Notes: generated from the sequence alone by a model not told the origin. Counted from the first letter of the stretch, positions 50,478 through 59,960 are shown. The stretch is 64,000 nucleotides of DNA from Iningainema tapete BLCC-T55 (GCF_014698965.1 NZ_JACXAE010000029.1:62001-126000); one strand, 5' to 3'. Numbers and translations: made by a program.

Positions 50478-52178
50478 TTGAAATACATACTGGTACTTAG
50501 TAGCTTTTGTAAAGTTTGGGCGCTGGCTTGGTTACTAGTTTTAGTCAAAGGAATATCCGTAGGCGTCTATGCACAACCGAGCGAGAGACAAAGAGTAAAG
50601 GATACGGGAAGCCAGGGAGTTGATTCTCTCCTTATCTCCCCCACTCCCTCACTCCCCTACTCGGATGATCCGATGGCGCAAGTTACATCCGTTTCTCAAC
50701 TTAAGGATGTACAGCCAACAGATTGGGCGTTTCAAGCTTTACAAAACTTAGTGGAACGTTATGGCTGTATTGCTGGTTATCCAGATGGAACGTATCGTGG
50801 TAGTCGGGCTTTAAGTAGATGGGAATTCGCAGCAGGTTTGAATTCCTGTATGGAAAGCATATCACAAGTGATTGGAACAGCACAAAGCGAACTAGTAAAA
50901 CGTGAAGATTTAGTAGCTTTGCAGAAATTACAGACAGAATTTGCTGCTGAATTGGTGACTTTACGAGGTAGAGTTGATAACTTAGAGGCTCAAACTACGT
51001 CCATTCAAGCAAACAGATTTTCGACTACTACTAAACTTACTGGCTTGGCGATCGTTGGCGTTCAAGGAAGGAGCCACAATCGTGGTGATGTTAACCCCAG
51101 AGATGGAATTCCTGACACAGATGATCCTGGTAAAAACGTCAATGTCATCTCCTTAGCACAACTCTACTTAACCAGCCAATTTGATCCACGTAGTTATCTA
51201 CTCACAGGTCTTGTAGTCGGTGATGGTTCTACTGCACCTAGATCGAGTAATGACGTTATTCTCGGCTATGAATTCCCTACTAATAAAAAGTTTATCATAA
51301 GTGACCTCAGGTATCACTGGCTTGCTACAGACAACTTAGCCATAATGATAGGAACAGCAGGTGTAAACATGACCACTGCTTTCCGAGGACCAAACCGAGT
51401 AGAAAGTGCAGCCACAGGACCACTTTCTTATTTTGCCCAAAGAAACCCAATTTTAGATATAGGATACGGTCAAGGTGGTATAGCTGTGGATTGGCAATTT
51501 ACCAAACGCGCCAGTTTACAGGCTTTATATTCTAGCAAAAATTCCGGAAACCCAGGAAAACGCAGTGGTTTGTTTGATGGCAACACCACTACAGCAGTGC
51601 AATTACTATTAACACCAACTGATTCTCTAGATGTCAGTTTATATTATGCTAATAATTATTCTGTCAATGGTTGTTTACTGACTTTCATTGGTGATGAGTG
51701 CTTAACTACAGTTGATCCGCAGTTAGGAAAATCAGCACCACTACAAACTAATGCTGTGGGTGCTACTGTAAATTGGCAAATATCACAAAATGTCACCTTA
51801 GGTGCCTGGGGTGGTTATACTAATTCTCATATTCCCGGGCGATCAGGAAGTGTAGAGACAACAAATTATATGGTGTATCTCAATTTCCCTGATTTATTTA
51901 AAAAGGGAAATTTAGGCGGAATTTATATCGGACAACCACCAAAAATTATTAGTAGTGATTTACCTGTAGGAAACAATGTCCCTGACTTTGTAAGTACTGG
52001 TTTAGGACGTGCAGGCGGGCAACCAGGTACAACTACTCACATCGAAGCATTTTATCGCTTACAGTTAACAGATAATATTAGCATTACCCCAGGACTAATT
52101 TATCTTTTAGAACCAGGTCATACCCCAGACAGCGATCCAGTTACTATTGGTATATTACGTAGTACCTTTTTCTTTTAG
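50478..52178 (+). CDS. SLH-domain outer-membrane porin (OprB / iron-uptake porin type)
   Basis: The 566-residue protein begins at a TTG and has a signal peptide (about 1-33). An SLH domain at about 70-130 (SQLKDVQPTDWAFQALQNLVERYGCIAGYPDG) should bind the pyruvylated wall polymer. A coiled coil follows at about 135-175, then a C-terminal beta-barrel with alternating aromatic strands and a terminal phenylalanine. This is the common cyanobacterial porin layout. A linker at about 52-64 (LLISPTPSLPYSD) is encoded by C-rich heptamer repeats. Confidence 0.92.
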   Translation: MKYILVLSSFCKVWALAWLLVLVKGISVGVYAQPSERQRVKDTGSQGVDSLLISPTPSLPYSDDPMAQVTSVSQLKDVQPTDWAFQALQNLVERYGCIAGYPDGTYRGSRALSRWEFAAGLNSCMESISQVIGTAQSELVKREDLVALQKLQTEFAAELVTLRGRVDNLEAQTTSIQANRFSTTTKLTGLAIVGVQGRSHNRGDVNPRDGIPDTDDPGKNVNVISLAQLYLTSQFDPRSYLLTGLVVGDGSTAPRSSNDVILGYEFPTNKKFIISDLRYHWLATDNLAIMIGTAGVNMTTAFRGPNRVESAATGPLSYFAQRNPILDIGYGQGGIAVDWQFTKRASLQALYSSKNSGNPGKRSGLFDGNTTTAVQLLLTPTDSLDVSLYYANNYSVNGCLLTFIGDECLTTVDPQLGKSAPLQTNAVGATVNWQISQNVTLGAWGGYTNSHIPGRSGSVETTNYMVYLNFPDLFKKGNLGGIYIGQPPKIISSDLPVGNNVPDFVSTGLGRAGGQPGTTTHIEAFYRLQLTDNISITPGLIYLLEPGHTPDSDPVTIGILRSTFFF

Positions 52179-52586
52179 CTGAAACCATAGCAGCATGTCT
52201 TGTCGGGTGGTTTAGAAGCTCACCCTATGTTCAACATACTTTTACAGAAAACGCTACCTAATATAACCCACATACACTTTTATAAAAAGTTTATATAATC
52301 ACAGGTAAGAATTGATAAAGATGTCAATAAAGCACTAAATTTAGTAGTGCTTAAAACGAATTCAAGATTTCAGTGATATTCCTCTTTCATTCATAACTCT
52401 TGTACAACTACTATTTGACTAGTTGCGCTAACTGCATAACACATCTGCATCTACAAGCAGATTCTTCTTCCCAGGTGCATTAATTGCAGTATCTCTATCG
52501 GCTGAAGACAAGACTACCTATTTTTACTTGTTAGTTGCCAGCGCAACTAATCTTTTTTACCTTAAAATCATTTTTTAGTAATCACA
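52179..52586. other. Intergenic stretch with no recognised gene
   Basis: 408 bp of AT-rich DNA between two plus-strand genes. I see no member of the known repeat families, no RNA gene and no convincing terminator. Confidence 0.3.
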
Positions 52587-52901
52587 ATGCATCCATATAC
52601 TTGTAACTTGGTTACGCTTGTAATAGCGCTATGTTCTGCGTCGATAATTTCGCCTTCTTTTGCTCAGAATTTAGAAGAATCAAATAAAGAAAACACTATT
52701 AGTATATCCTCATCTTCATCAAATTTTAACGAGGATACAATCCCATCTAACCTCAGTAAGTCAGATTTTACTGATGATAAATCTGTGATTATTTCTGATG
52801 CAGATAATCAAGTTTCTACTACTAATGTAGCCGCAACTAAACCGAATCCACGAATTCCAATCCCTAGCAGAATATTTGCCGCACCTTCAATGCAACAGTA
52901 G
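52587..52901 (+). CDS. Small secreted protein of unknown function
   Basis: The 104-residue protein has a clear signal peptide (NLVTLVIALCSASIISPSFAQ, about residues 7-27, written here as its key run) and a Ser/Asn/Asp-rich low-complexity mature part. No cysteine or recognised domain is present. Expression is plausible but unproven. Confidence 0.5.
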   Translation: MHPYTCNLVTLVIALCSASIISPSFAQNLEESNKENTISISSSSSNFNEDTIPSNLSKSDFTDDKSVIISDADNQVSTTNVAATKPNPRIPIPSRIFAAPSMQQ

Positions 52902-53649
52902 TAGTAAGCCTCATCTTTTCCTTCCTCTGTGCTCTCTGCGCCTGTGCAGTTCAAAAGTTATTTATTTAACCACACCAGACGCAGAGTACGCAGAGATAAA
53001 GTGATCGCATTCCTTACCTGAGCTTGCGTCACTTTATTTGGATAACTTTAAACATTAAAAATAAATTTGTAGATATTCTATACTAACTAAATTTTGACAA
53101 CTTTTATAAAAAATTATAGATAATTTTCGCTACCTTTTATATAAAGTTTTAATGAATTTTATTTAAAAAGACTATTTTAGTAGCTCAAATAAGTGTTAGT
53201 ATCCTAACGAACCAATTTAAAGCAACAAGGGGAAAAATCATGGTTGATATTAGCCTGAGGAAATGTTGCTCCGAAAGAATTACTGTATAAGCATTATAGC
53301 TATAGTTCTCTAAAAAGTAATCTCGCGTAGATTGCTGATGACTTAGCAATGCTGACAATTGGAACCTTTGATTGACAAAGGTTTTAAAACTTGACGTGAC
53401 TCAGACAAAACAAGAGGCACACACTGAAGCGTGAATTTTCCCAGGTGATTATTCTCGCCCTTAAACTTTGTATCTCTATAATCTAAATACCTGCTTTTGA
53501 CAAACCAAATGTAGGACAAAGCTTTCCTATATTAGCTCTAGTGGTAAAAAAATCTGTTGGACTAGAACTTAGAAGTCAACTGAGTGAAAAGTCCTGCTTT
53601 AGCTTTGATGCTTTTCCAGCAAACCCTACCAAAGAAGGAACTTCAAATC
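52902..53649. other. Long intergenic stretch with one dispersed repeat
   Basis: This 748-bp stretch holds a pair of opposed CTCTGCG/CGCAGAG elements (TCTGTGCTCTCTGCG at about 52927 and GACGCAGAGTACGCAGAGA at about 52979-52997). A 16-codon frame at 53240-53290 (MVDISLRKCCSERITV) follows AAGGGGAAA and could be a leader peptide or a gene remnant. The rest, AT-rich, should hold the promoter of the beta-helix gene. Confidence 0.4.
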
Positions 53650-55344
53650 ATGTCAAACGATTACAACAGTAATTCTGGCTACACCTTCATTGTTAATAGC
53701 TTGCAAGACATTATTGATCCTAATGATGGTGTCACTACCCTACGTGAAGCGGTTAATGCTGCTAACAATCAAAGTGGACAAAGCACAACTGTATTTAATC
53801 TTGCGCCTGATTCAGAGATTAAGCTGATAGGACAACTTAATATTACTGGCAATCAGATAATTAATGGACCTGGTGCTGGAAGCCTTACTATTAGCGGTAA
53901 CAACACCTTTAGCAACTTCGCGATCGATAACGCTAATGTTGTAATTAGTGGGTTGACTATTGCCAACGGTTTAGATGGTATTGATGTCGGTAGTAACAGC
54001 ACTGTATATGTAACGAACAGTAATATCACAAACAATGCAGATGATGGCATTGATGTAAACGGAAACGACAATACCATTAACCTGTTTGGAGTTACGATCA
54101 CAGGCAATGGTGAAGAAGGTTTGGAAATTGATGGCACTGACAACACTGTTTCTGCTAGCAACAGCAGCTTTGTTGGCAATAGCGTGGATGGCTTCAACAT
54201 TGATGAAGGCGGCAACAACAATGTCAGCCTCAACGATTCAGTGTTCAGTAACAATGGTGACGATGGTATTGATATCAACACCGACAACAACACTGTCCGC
54301 TTGTCCGGTGTTACTGTAACTCGTAACGGTGAGGAAGGTTTGGAAATTGATGGCACTTTCAACACTGTTTCTGCTACCAACAGCTTCTTCAACAACAACA
54401 GTGATGATGGGTTGGATATTGATGAAGGTGGCAACAATAATGTCAACCTCAACGATTCTGTGTTCAGCAACAATGTCAACGATGGCATTGATATCAATAC
54501 CAACAACAACACCGTTAGCTTATCTGGAGTCACCACGACGGGCAACGGTGAGAATGGGTTGGAAATTGATGGCACTCGTAACACCGTTTCTGCTAGCAAC
54601 AGCAGCTTTGTTGGCAATAGCGTGGATGGCTTCAGCATTGATGAAGGCGGCAACAACAACGTCGCTCTCCGTGATTCGCTGTTTAGCAACAATAGTGACG
54701 ATGGGATTGATATCAACACCGACGACAACACTGTCCGCTTGTCTAACGTCACTGTAACTCGCAACGGTGAGGAAGGTTTGGAAATTGATGGTAGATTTAA
54801 CACCGTTTCTGCTATCGACAGCACCTTCAGTAACAATAGTGATGATGGGTTGGATATTGATGAAGGTGGCTTCAACAATGTCAGCCTGAACGATTCTGTG
54901 TTCAGCAACAATGCCAACGATGGGATTGATGTCAACACCGACGCCAACACTGTCCGGTTCTCTGGAGTTATTGCTGCGGGCAACGGTGAGAATGGGTTTG
55001 AAATTGATGGCAATGACAACATTATCATTGGTAGTAACAGCAGTTTCGTTCGCAATGGCGATAATGGGTTTAACATTGATGAAGGTGGCTTCAACAATGC
55101 CAGTCTGATCAATTCAGTGTTTAACAACAATGTGGACGACGGCATTGATATCAACACTGATGGCAACATCATTGGCTTATCTGGAGTTATCTCTAATGGC
55201 AATGGTGAAAATGGGCTGGAAATTGAAGGCAATAACAACTTCTTGAATGCTATCAATAGCAACTTTATTGGTAATGGCTTCTTACCAATTTCTAATGAGG
55301 GCAACGGCAATATTGTGAACGCGATCAATAGCACTCTAGTTTAA
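53650..55344 (+). CDS. Right-handed beta-helix protein with five 73-residue repeats
   Basis: I place the start at the ATG at 53650 (MSNDYNSNSGYTFIV, AAGGA upstream), giving 564 residues. The opening YTFIVNSLQDIIDPNDGVTTLREAVNAAN resembles the cap of cyanobacterial CSLREA-type proteins. A parallel beta-helix follows with Asn/Asp-rich turns. Five exact 73-residue units run from 54142 to 55236. There is no N-terminal signal peptide, so export by a type I system or an intracellular role is possible. The acidic, Asp/Asn-rich turns could bind calcium (inference). Confidence 0.85.
   Translation: MSNDYNSNSGYTFIVNSLQDIIDPNDGVTTLREAVNAANNQSGQSTTVFNLAPDSEIKLIGQLNITGNQIINGPGAGSLTISGNNTFSNFAIDNANVVISGLTIANGLDGIDVGSNSTVYVTNSNITNNADDGIDVNGNDNTINLFGVTITGNGEEGLEIDGTDNTVSASNSSFVGNSVDGFNIDEGGNNNVSLNDSVFSNNGDDGIDINTDNNTVRLSGVTVTRNGEEGLEIDGTFNTVSATNSFFNNNSDDGLDIDEGGNNNVNLNDSVFSNNVNDGIDINTNNNTVSLSGVTTTGNGENGLEIDGTRNTVSASNSSFVGNSVDGFSIDEGGNNNVALRDSLFSNNSDDGIDINTDDNTVRLSNVTVTRNGEEGLEIDGRFNTVSAIDSTFSNNSDDGLDIDEGGFNNVSLNDSVFSNNANDGIDVNTDANTVRFSGVIAAGNGENGFEIDGNDNIIIGSNSSFVRNGDNGFNIDEGGFNNASLINSVFNNNVDDGIDINTDGNIIGLSGVISNGNGENGLEIEGNNNFLNAINSNFIGNGFLPISNEGNGNIVNAINSTLV
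54142..55236 (+). repeat. Five tandem 219-bp coding repeats
   Basis: Units start at 54142, 54361, 54580, 54799 and 55018, each 219 bp with no indel. Each encodes three beta-helix coils with the marks NTVSA-NS-F, DEGG-NNVSLNDSVFSNN, DGIDINTD and G(E)GLEIDG. Units 1 and 3 are more alike than neighbours, as are 2 and 4, which hints at duplication of a two-unit block. Confidence 0.92.
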
Positions 55345-55434
55345 CCATGATTTAAAGCATAAGGAACACTAGTAACAAGTAAGCTCAACCTACTTGTAGT
55401 GTTTCAGAATCTAGGAATGATTCTTGTGGGGTAG

Positions 55435-55486
55435 GCATCTTGCCTGCCCCGAATATATAAGGGACGGGCAAGATGCCCATCCCACA
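55435..55486. repeat. TGTGGGGTAGGCATCTTGCC-type dispersed repeat
   Basis: Second copy of the repeat at 32435-32492: two small hairpins (GGCATCTTGCC, GGGCAAGATGCCC) enclosed by TGTGGG ... CCCACA. Confidence 0.8.
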
Positions 55487-55609
55487 AAAAGACTAAATTC
55501 ATCCTGCAGCGATCATCGTCTATTTCGCTCATACCGAAATCAAACTATATATCAAGTAATTTACTTAACCTAAAGATAAGAGGAAAAGAACGCTAACACC
55601 AAAACACTA

Positions 55610-56644
55610 ATGATTGTACAATTAGATGGTGGTAACGACGGACTAAATACTTTTATTCCATACACTGACAATAATTACTTCCAACTAAGACCAACGATCG
55701 CCATTCAAAATGGGATTCCCATCAGTTCCGAAGTTGCGCTTCATCCCAATATGAATGACTTGAAAACATTGTACGATCAAGGTCGTTTGGCAATTATTCA
55801 AAACGTTTCTTATCCCAATCCCAACCTTTCCCACTTTCGTTCGCGGGATATTTGGATGAGTGCTCGCCCAGAAGGAACAGCAGATTCAGGTTGGATTGCC
55901 CGTTATCTGACAACTTTACAAGCTGAAACTGGCGATGCCGTTTTTTTAGGTGATGAATATCCACTGACATTGCTGGGTGAAAACAGAGAGCAGTATTTAC
56001 ATCTAGCACCTGGTTTGTCTGTAAAGTTGTCGGGGAAATTGGCACAAGCAGTGCTGTCGCTCTATGACGTGCCACAAGAAAATCCAAAGATAGAAGAACT
56101 GCGTCAAGCCGTCGTCAAAAATCGTCAGGCGATCGACAAGGTAGCACAAAACTTAGGTAGTCGCACAGGTTATCCCAACACTGATATTGGCAATCGGTTT
56201 GCTTTGGCAAGTGCAATTTTGGCATCTCAACCGAAAGTACTTTGTTTAACAGTTGGTGGTTGGGATACTCATAACGATCAACTCAACCGCCAAGGCAACC
56301 TACTTAGACAAGTTAGTCAAAGCCTTGGTGCATTACAAAACGACTTGCAAAATTCAGGATTGGCAGATAATGTTCTGATCCTCGTTTTTAGTGAATTTGG
56401 TCGTAGACCCGCCCAGAATGGCACTGCAGGCACAGATCACGGCACGGGCGGACCCGTTATGGTATTAGGAAACGTCCGGGGAGGAATCTACGGTGGACAA
56501 CCGCCTTTAGATAGTTTAGTCGCTGGTAACTTACCTGTGATTAATGATTTTCGGAGCATCTATGCCGAAATTTTGAGAAATTGGGAAGGTGTCAATCCCG
56601 AAGTAGCTTTGGGACAAGATTTTCCAGCTCTCGGATTTTTGTAG
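55610..56644 (+). CDS. DUF1501-family protein without a Tat leader
   Basis: The 344-residue protein begins directly at the family's first core strand (MIVQLDGGNDGLNTFIPY). LHPNMNDLKTLYDQGRLAIIQNV, YPNPNLSHFRSRDIW and VFSEFGRRPAQNGTAGTDHG are all intact. DUF1501 proteins, related to sulfatases/alkaline phosphatases, normally carry a twin-arginine leader of about 50 residues. Here an in-frame stop lies about 30 bp before the ATG, so the leader is missing and the product would stay in the cytoplasm unless exported otherwise. Probably an N-terminal truncation. Confidence 0.85.
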   Translation: MIVQLDGGNDGLNTFIPYTDNNYFQLRPTIAIQNGIPISSEVALHPNMNDLKTLYDQGRLAIIQNVSYPNPNLSHFRSRDIWMSARPEGTADSGWIARYLTTLQAETGDAVFLGDEYPLTLLGENREQYLHLAPGLSVKLSGKLAQAVLSLYDVPQENPKIEELRQAVVKNRQAIDKVAQNLGSRTGYPNTDIGNRFALASAILASQPKVLCLTVGGWDTHNDQLNRQGNLLRQVSQSLGALQNDLQNSGLADNVLILVFSEFGRRPAQNGTAGTDHGTGGPVMVLGNVRGGIYGGQPPLDSLVAGNLPVINDFRSIYAEILRNWEGVNPEVALGQDFPALGFL

Positions 56645-56692
56645 TAGGGGTGAACTGCCGATTGTCTCTGCCACAAACAAGTGTGTTGACGA

Positions 56693-56745
56693 TGAGTAGA
56701 CAAAATTTGTATACTCATTGTGTAGACATTAGAGGAAATTGATTG
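56693..56745. promoter_or_regulatory. Promoter/operator region of the DUF1778-GNAT module
   Basis: The sequence TAGACAAAATTTGTATACTC holds the inverted repeat ACAAATTTTGT-like core (ACAAAATTTGT), and GTAGAC occurs twice around it. AGAGGAAA lies before the antitoxin ATG. An autoregulatory operator is likely for this family. Confidence 0.5.
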
Positions 56746-57036
56746 ATGCAAGGGCAATCAACTGAGGTAAATCGAAACCGCGATGCGATTATTAACATCC
56801 GGGCACACCAGGCGCAACGTGATTTAATAGATCGTGCGGCAGAAGCTTTGGGTAAAAACCGCTCCGATTTCATGTTAGAGACAGCTTGTCGCGAAGCCGA
56901 AGCGGTTTTACTGGAGCGTCGGCTGTTTATATTGGATGACGATGAATTCAAGCAATTTATGGATCTTCTTGATGCACCACCCTCGGCAAATGAAAATCTA
57001 CGTAAATTGCTGACAACTTCATCGCCGTGGGATTAA
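56746..57036 (+). CDS. DUF1778-family antitoxin (TacA-like)
   Basis: The 96-residue protein starts at the ATG at 56746. The ribbon-helix-helix part is INIRAHQAQRDLIDRAAEALGKNRSDF (key run), followed by LETACREAE and the toxin-binding FILDDDEFKQFMDLLD segment typical of DUF1778. It should bind both the operator and the acetyltransferase toxin. It overlaps the toxin gene by 10 bp. Confidence 0.93.
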   Translation: MQGQSTEVNRNRDAIINIRAHQAQRDLIDRAAEALGKNRSDFMLETACREAEAVLLERRLFILDDDEFKQFMDLLDAPPSANENLRKLLTTSSPWD

Positions 57037-57560
57037 ATGTGGCAAACGAGCAGAATCAGATACTACAGGCTCCTCAACCCATAAAACCAGAGCATCAATG
57101 GGAAGATTTTGATTCAGGCAATCCTAAATTGAACGATTGGCTGAGAAAGCGTGCGCGCAAAAATGAAGATAGCGGCGCTTCGCGAACGTATGTTGTAACC
57201 GTCGGGCAAAAAGTTATTGCTTACTATTGTTTAGCAAACGGGAGCGTATTAAACACCAGTGCGCCTAGCAGAGTCCGACGCAATATGCCAGATCCAATTC
57301 CTGTTATGGTAATTGGGCGGCTTGCAGTAGATTGTAACTGGCAAGGGAAAGGAATTGGACGTGCTTTAGTGCGTGATGCTGTACTTCGTACATTACAAGC
57401 GGCTAATATAGCTGGAATCAGAGCTATCCTTGTACACGCTATTTCAGAGGAAGCAAAGCAATTCTACGTAAAATGCGGTTTTATTTCTTCTCCTGTGGCT
57501 CCAATGACGCTCGTGGTGACAATTGCTGATGCCAAAGTTGCTCTTGGTGTTAATAGCTAA
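57027..57560 (+). CDS. GNAT-family acetyltransferase toxin (TacT/AtaT-like)
   Basis: The 177-residue protein starts at a GTG overlapping the antitoxin stop; a GTG at 57039 is an alternative. FDSGNPKLNDWLRKRA is the family's opening, and the acetyl-CoA loop is LAVDCNWQGKGIGRALV (Q/R-x2-G-x-G/A). The late QFYVKCGF holds the active tyrosine region. Such toxins acetylate the amino acid on charged tRNAs. The pairing with DUF1778 makes the assignment firm. Confidence 0.93.
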   Translation: MGLNVANEQNQILQAPQPIKPEHQWEDFDSGNPKLNDWLRKRARKNEDSGASRTYVVTVGQKVIAYYCLANGSVLNTSAPSRVRRNMPDPIPVMVIGRLAVDCNWQGKGIGRALVRDAVLRTLQAANIAGIRAILVHAISEEAKQFYVKCGFISSPVAPMTLVVTIADAKVALGVNS

Positions 57561-57581
57561 TAGACATCTCCAGAAAACAAT

Positions 57582-57609
57582 GTAGAGACGCGAAATTTCG
57601 CGTCTCTAC
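57582..57609. repeat. GTAGAGACGCG-type palindrome supplying a stop codon
   Basis: GTAGAGACGCGAA / TTCGCGTCTCTAC, 28 bp, lies between two convergent genes. On the minus strand it provides the TAG stop (57606-57608) of the glycosyltransferase gene. It may terminate both transcripts. Confidence 0.88.
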
Positions 57610-58826
57610 AATTCGCCAACACACACTTCCTCATAATGTTTACCCGCATTTTCCCAAGTAAATTCTGTCTCTACCATAAGTCTGGCGTTGCGAGACAATT
57701 TATCTCGTAATTGGGGGTTATCAAATAATTGACTGATGGCGGTGACATACTCAGTTGGTTGATTTGCTCGTAACGCCCTGAGTGGTACATTTTCTTGGTC
57801 TACAGCTAGCCCTTCTAAACCGCGATCGCTTGCTACAATTGGTACACCTGCCGCCATTGCCTCTAAAGTTTTATTCTTAATTCCGAACCCAGTTCGCATC
57901 GGCACAACGCAGACAGTAGCTTTGTGTAGATACTCTACCATTGAAGGCACACGCCCAGTGACAGTGATTCCGGGTTTGTCTTTCAATGCTAAAATTTCTG
58001 GTGCAGGGCGAGAACCAACAATATCAAAAGTTGTATCTGGATAAAGTTTTTGAATTTCTGGCAAAACTTCTTGACTAAAAAAGCATACAGCATCAATGTT
58101 AGCTAAATTATCCATCGCACCAATAAAAATCAAGCGGTGTCCCTCTGGATTAGTGGTGCGATAGGGAAATAAACTTAAATCTACACCATTGGGAATGACA
58201 GTAATTTCAGTGTCAGGCTTAAACTTTTGCAGTTGAATTCTGTCTTCAAGTGTTGTTACGACAATTTTCGAGAACTTTGCGCAGTATTGTTGCTCGTAGC
58301 GTCGTAAAAGAGGTAGATAGATAGTGTCTCGCAATTTATTTTCAGAAATCCCAGTTTCTAACTGATTGCGACAAGTACCGTAGACTGAACTGTGAACATT
58401 GACTACGGTTTTTAGCTGTTTTGGGAAATTCTGCCGAATATAGATCTCATTTACGCTATGTTCACAGGTAACCACATCGCATTTCCCGGTTTGGACAAAG
58501 TTATCAATCCAGTTTTGCATCTCCACAGAATAACGGTTTAAGACACTTGGCGGTGTACCTCGTTGTAAGAATGTAGCTAGACGCTGTAATTTTGTTCGTA
58601 TATTTACTGATGTACCAAGGTCTGTAGGACGATTAAAAATAACTAAGTTATCAACGCAATTGCGTAGTTCTACTATTTCAGCGTTTGTGACATCCGGTTC
58701 TTTTTGAGTTACCAAAGTGATGGCATGGTGTTGGCTCAGATATTTGAGTAGATTAAAAGTTCTTACCTGAGTTCCTCCTCGCGTTGGCGGATAGGGAAAT
58801 GTAGAAGATAACATTAAGATGTTCAT
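57606..58826 (-). CDS. Family 4-type glycosyltransferase
   Basis: The 406-residue GT-B protein opens MNILMLSSTFPYPPTRGGTQVR, with the N-terminal acceptor domain to about residue 180. The donor domain carries VIPNGVDLSLFPY, LIFIGAMDN, DIVGSRPAPE and the MRTGFGIKNKTLEAMAAGVPIVAS loop with the conserved glutamate. It should use a nucleotide-sugar for surface polysaccharide. Its final residue is followed by a stop codon that belongs to a repeat. Divergent from the next two glycosyltransferase genes. Confidence 0.9.
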   Translation of the reverse strand: MNILMLSSTFPYPPTRGGTQVRTFNLLKYLSQHHAITLVTQKEPDVTNAEIVELRNCVDNLVIFNRPTDLGTSVNIRTKLQRLATFLQRGTPPSVLNRYSVEMQNWIDNFVQTGKCDVVTCEHSVNEIYIRQNFPKQLKTVVNVHSSVYGTCRNQLETGISENKLRDTIYLPLLRRYEQQYCAKFSKIVVTTLEDRIQLQKFKPDTEITVIPNGVDLSLFPYRTTNPEGHRLIFIGAMDNLANIDAVCFFSQEVLPEIQKLYPDTTFDIVGSRPAPEILALKDKPGITVTGRVPSMVEYLHKATVCVVPMRTGFGIKNKTLEAMAAGVPIVASDRGLEGLAVDQENVPLRALRANQPTEYVTAISQLFDNPQLRDKLSRNARLMVETEFTWENAGKHYEEVCVGEL

Positions 58827-58936
58827 GCATTTATTATTTAAGGATACTTAGTATAGAGATAATAAATATCATGACCTATTGTTAATTTTATGTCACTGTT
58901 CTGTATCTAAAATAAATATATTTAGGAGTTGCACTT

Positions 58937-59950
58937 ATGAAAAAAATCGGTATTTACACGCTTGCCAATGATGTAGTATGTGATCAACTAGTAGCTTTGA
59001 TCAATAGCATTGAAGCAAATGTCAGTTTAGATATACCCATTTGCATTATTCCTTACGATCAAAGACTAGATTTGGTGAAGCAGTTCGTTAATTCTAGAGA
59101 AAATATAACTCTCTACGATAACTGGGAATCACTACAACGGTGGGATAAGTTTGCCGAGGAAGTTTGGGCTGCTCATCCAGCAGCAAAACAAACTAATTTA
59201 ACTCGTAACGCTTGGTATAAAAGCCCGTTACTCAGAAAGTTAGCAGCTTATGACGGCGAGTTTGAGCAGTTTGTGTTTTATGATGCTGATAGTTTAGCAA
59301 TGAAGCCGCTGGATAGTGTCTGGCAAAAGCTTGAAACATATGATTTTGTTTTTGATGATTGGGAACATATCAAACCTAGAGAAACTGCGGCGTTAGATTT
59401 AGCCTTGATTGAAGCTTCAGGCTTGTATCAGGAAAAAGATATTCGTCCTAAATTACATTGTTCTAGTTTTTTTGCTTCAAAACAAGGTATATTTTCTCCG
59501 GAAGAGATGCTAATGATGAAGAAACTCTTGATTGAACAAGGAGAAATTGCTTGGGTAACACGTTGGTGGGATGATGCCTTTTTGTTCAACTATTTGACAT
59601 TAAGGTGTCATCGCCCGTTTTTTAATTTTACACTCAGCCCTAATGGGCAAGAAAAAACAGGTAATTGTGCCAATGCAGATCCTTTTGTAAATATAGATAA
59701 TGTTCTTTATAACAAAGATGGATTAAAACCAATTCATCGCCTTCACTACATGGGTTATACTCCCACTGATTTTGCTCGTTTAAGTCGTGGTGAAGATGTC
59801 AATATTCGTTATCGGGATGAGTTTTTATACTACCGCTTTCTCAAACAACCAGAGCAAAAACCACAACATCTAAAACCACCTAGTCTATTGTCTAAAACAA
59901 ATAGATTTTTGCAGAAAGTCACTAAAAAAGTACAAAGAACTATCTCTTGA
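58937..59950 (+). CDS. Putative nucleotide-sugar transferase, cyanobacterial family
   Basis: The 337-residue protein opens MKKIGIYTLANDVVCDQLVAL and has a DXD-like FYDADSLAMKPLD in the middle, with WWDDAFLFNYL later. These features and the fold pattern suggest a GT-A/family 8-like transferase. It matches, as far as I recall, a family of cyanobacterial proteins annotated by locus name only (Npun_R2821 type). AGGAG lies about 11 bp before the ATG. The next gene starts 10 bp after its stop, so they form an operon. Confidence 0.75.
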   Translation: MKKIGIYTLANDVVCDQLVALINSIEANVSLDIPICIIPYDQRLDLVKQFVNSRENITLYDNWESLQRWDKFAEEVWAAHPAAKQTNLTRNAWYKSPLLRKLAAYDGEFEQFVFYDADSLAMKPLDSVWQKLETYDFVFDDWEHIKPRETAALDLALIEASGLYQEKDIRPKLHCSSFFASKQGIFSPEEMLMMKKLLIEQGEIAWVTRWWDDAFLFNYLTLRCHRPFFNFTLSPNGQEKTGNCANADPFVNIDNVLYNKDGLKPIHRLHYMGYTPTDFARLSRGEDVNIRYRDEFLYYRFLKQPEQKPQHLKPPSLLSKTNRFLQKVTKKVQRTIS

Positions 59951-59960
59951 ACCTAATGAA

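Noticed and set aside
53853-55334. Long minus-strand open frame (493 codons) opposite the beta-helix gene
   Set aside because: It arises from the repetitive codons of the plus-strand gene; composition is almost only Leu, Pro, Ser and Ile, with no start signal.
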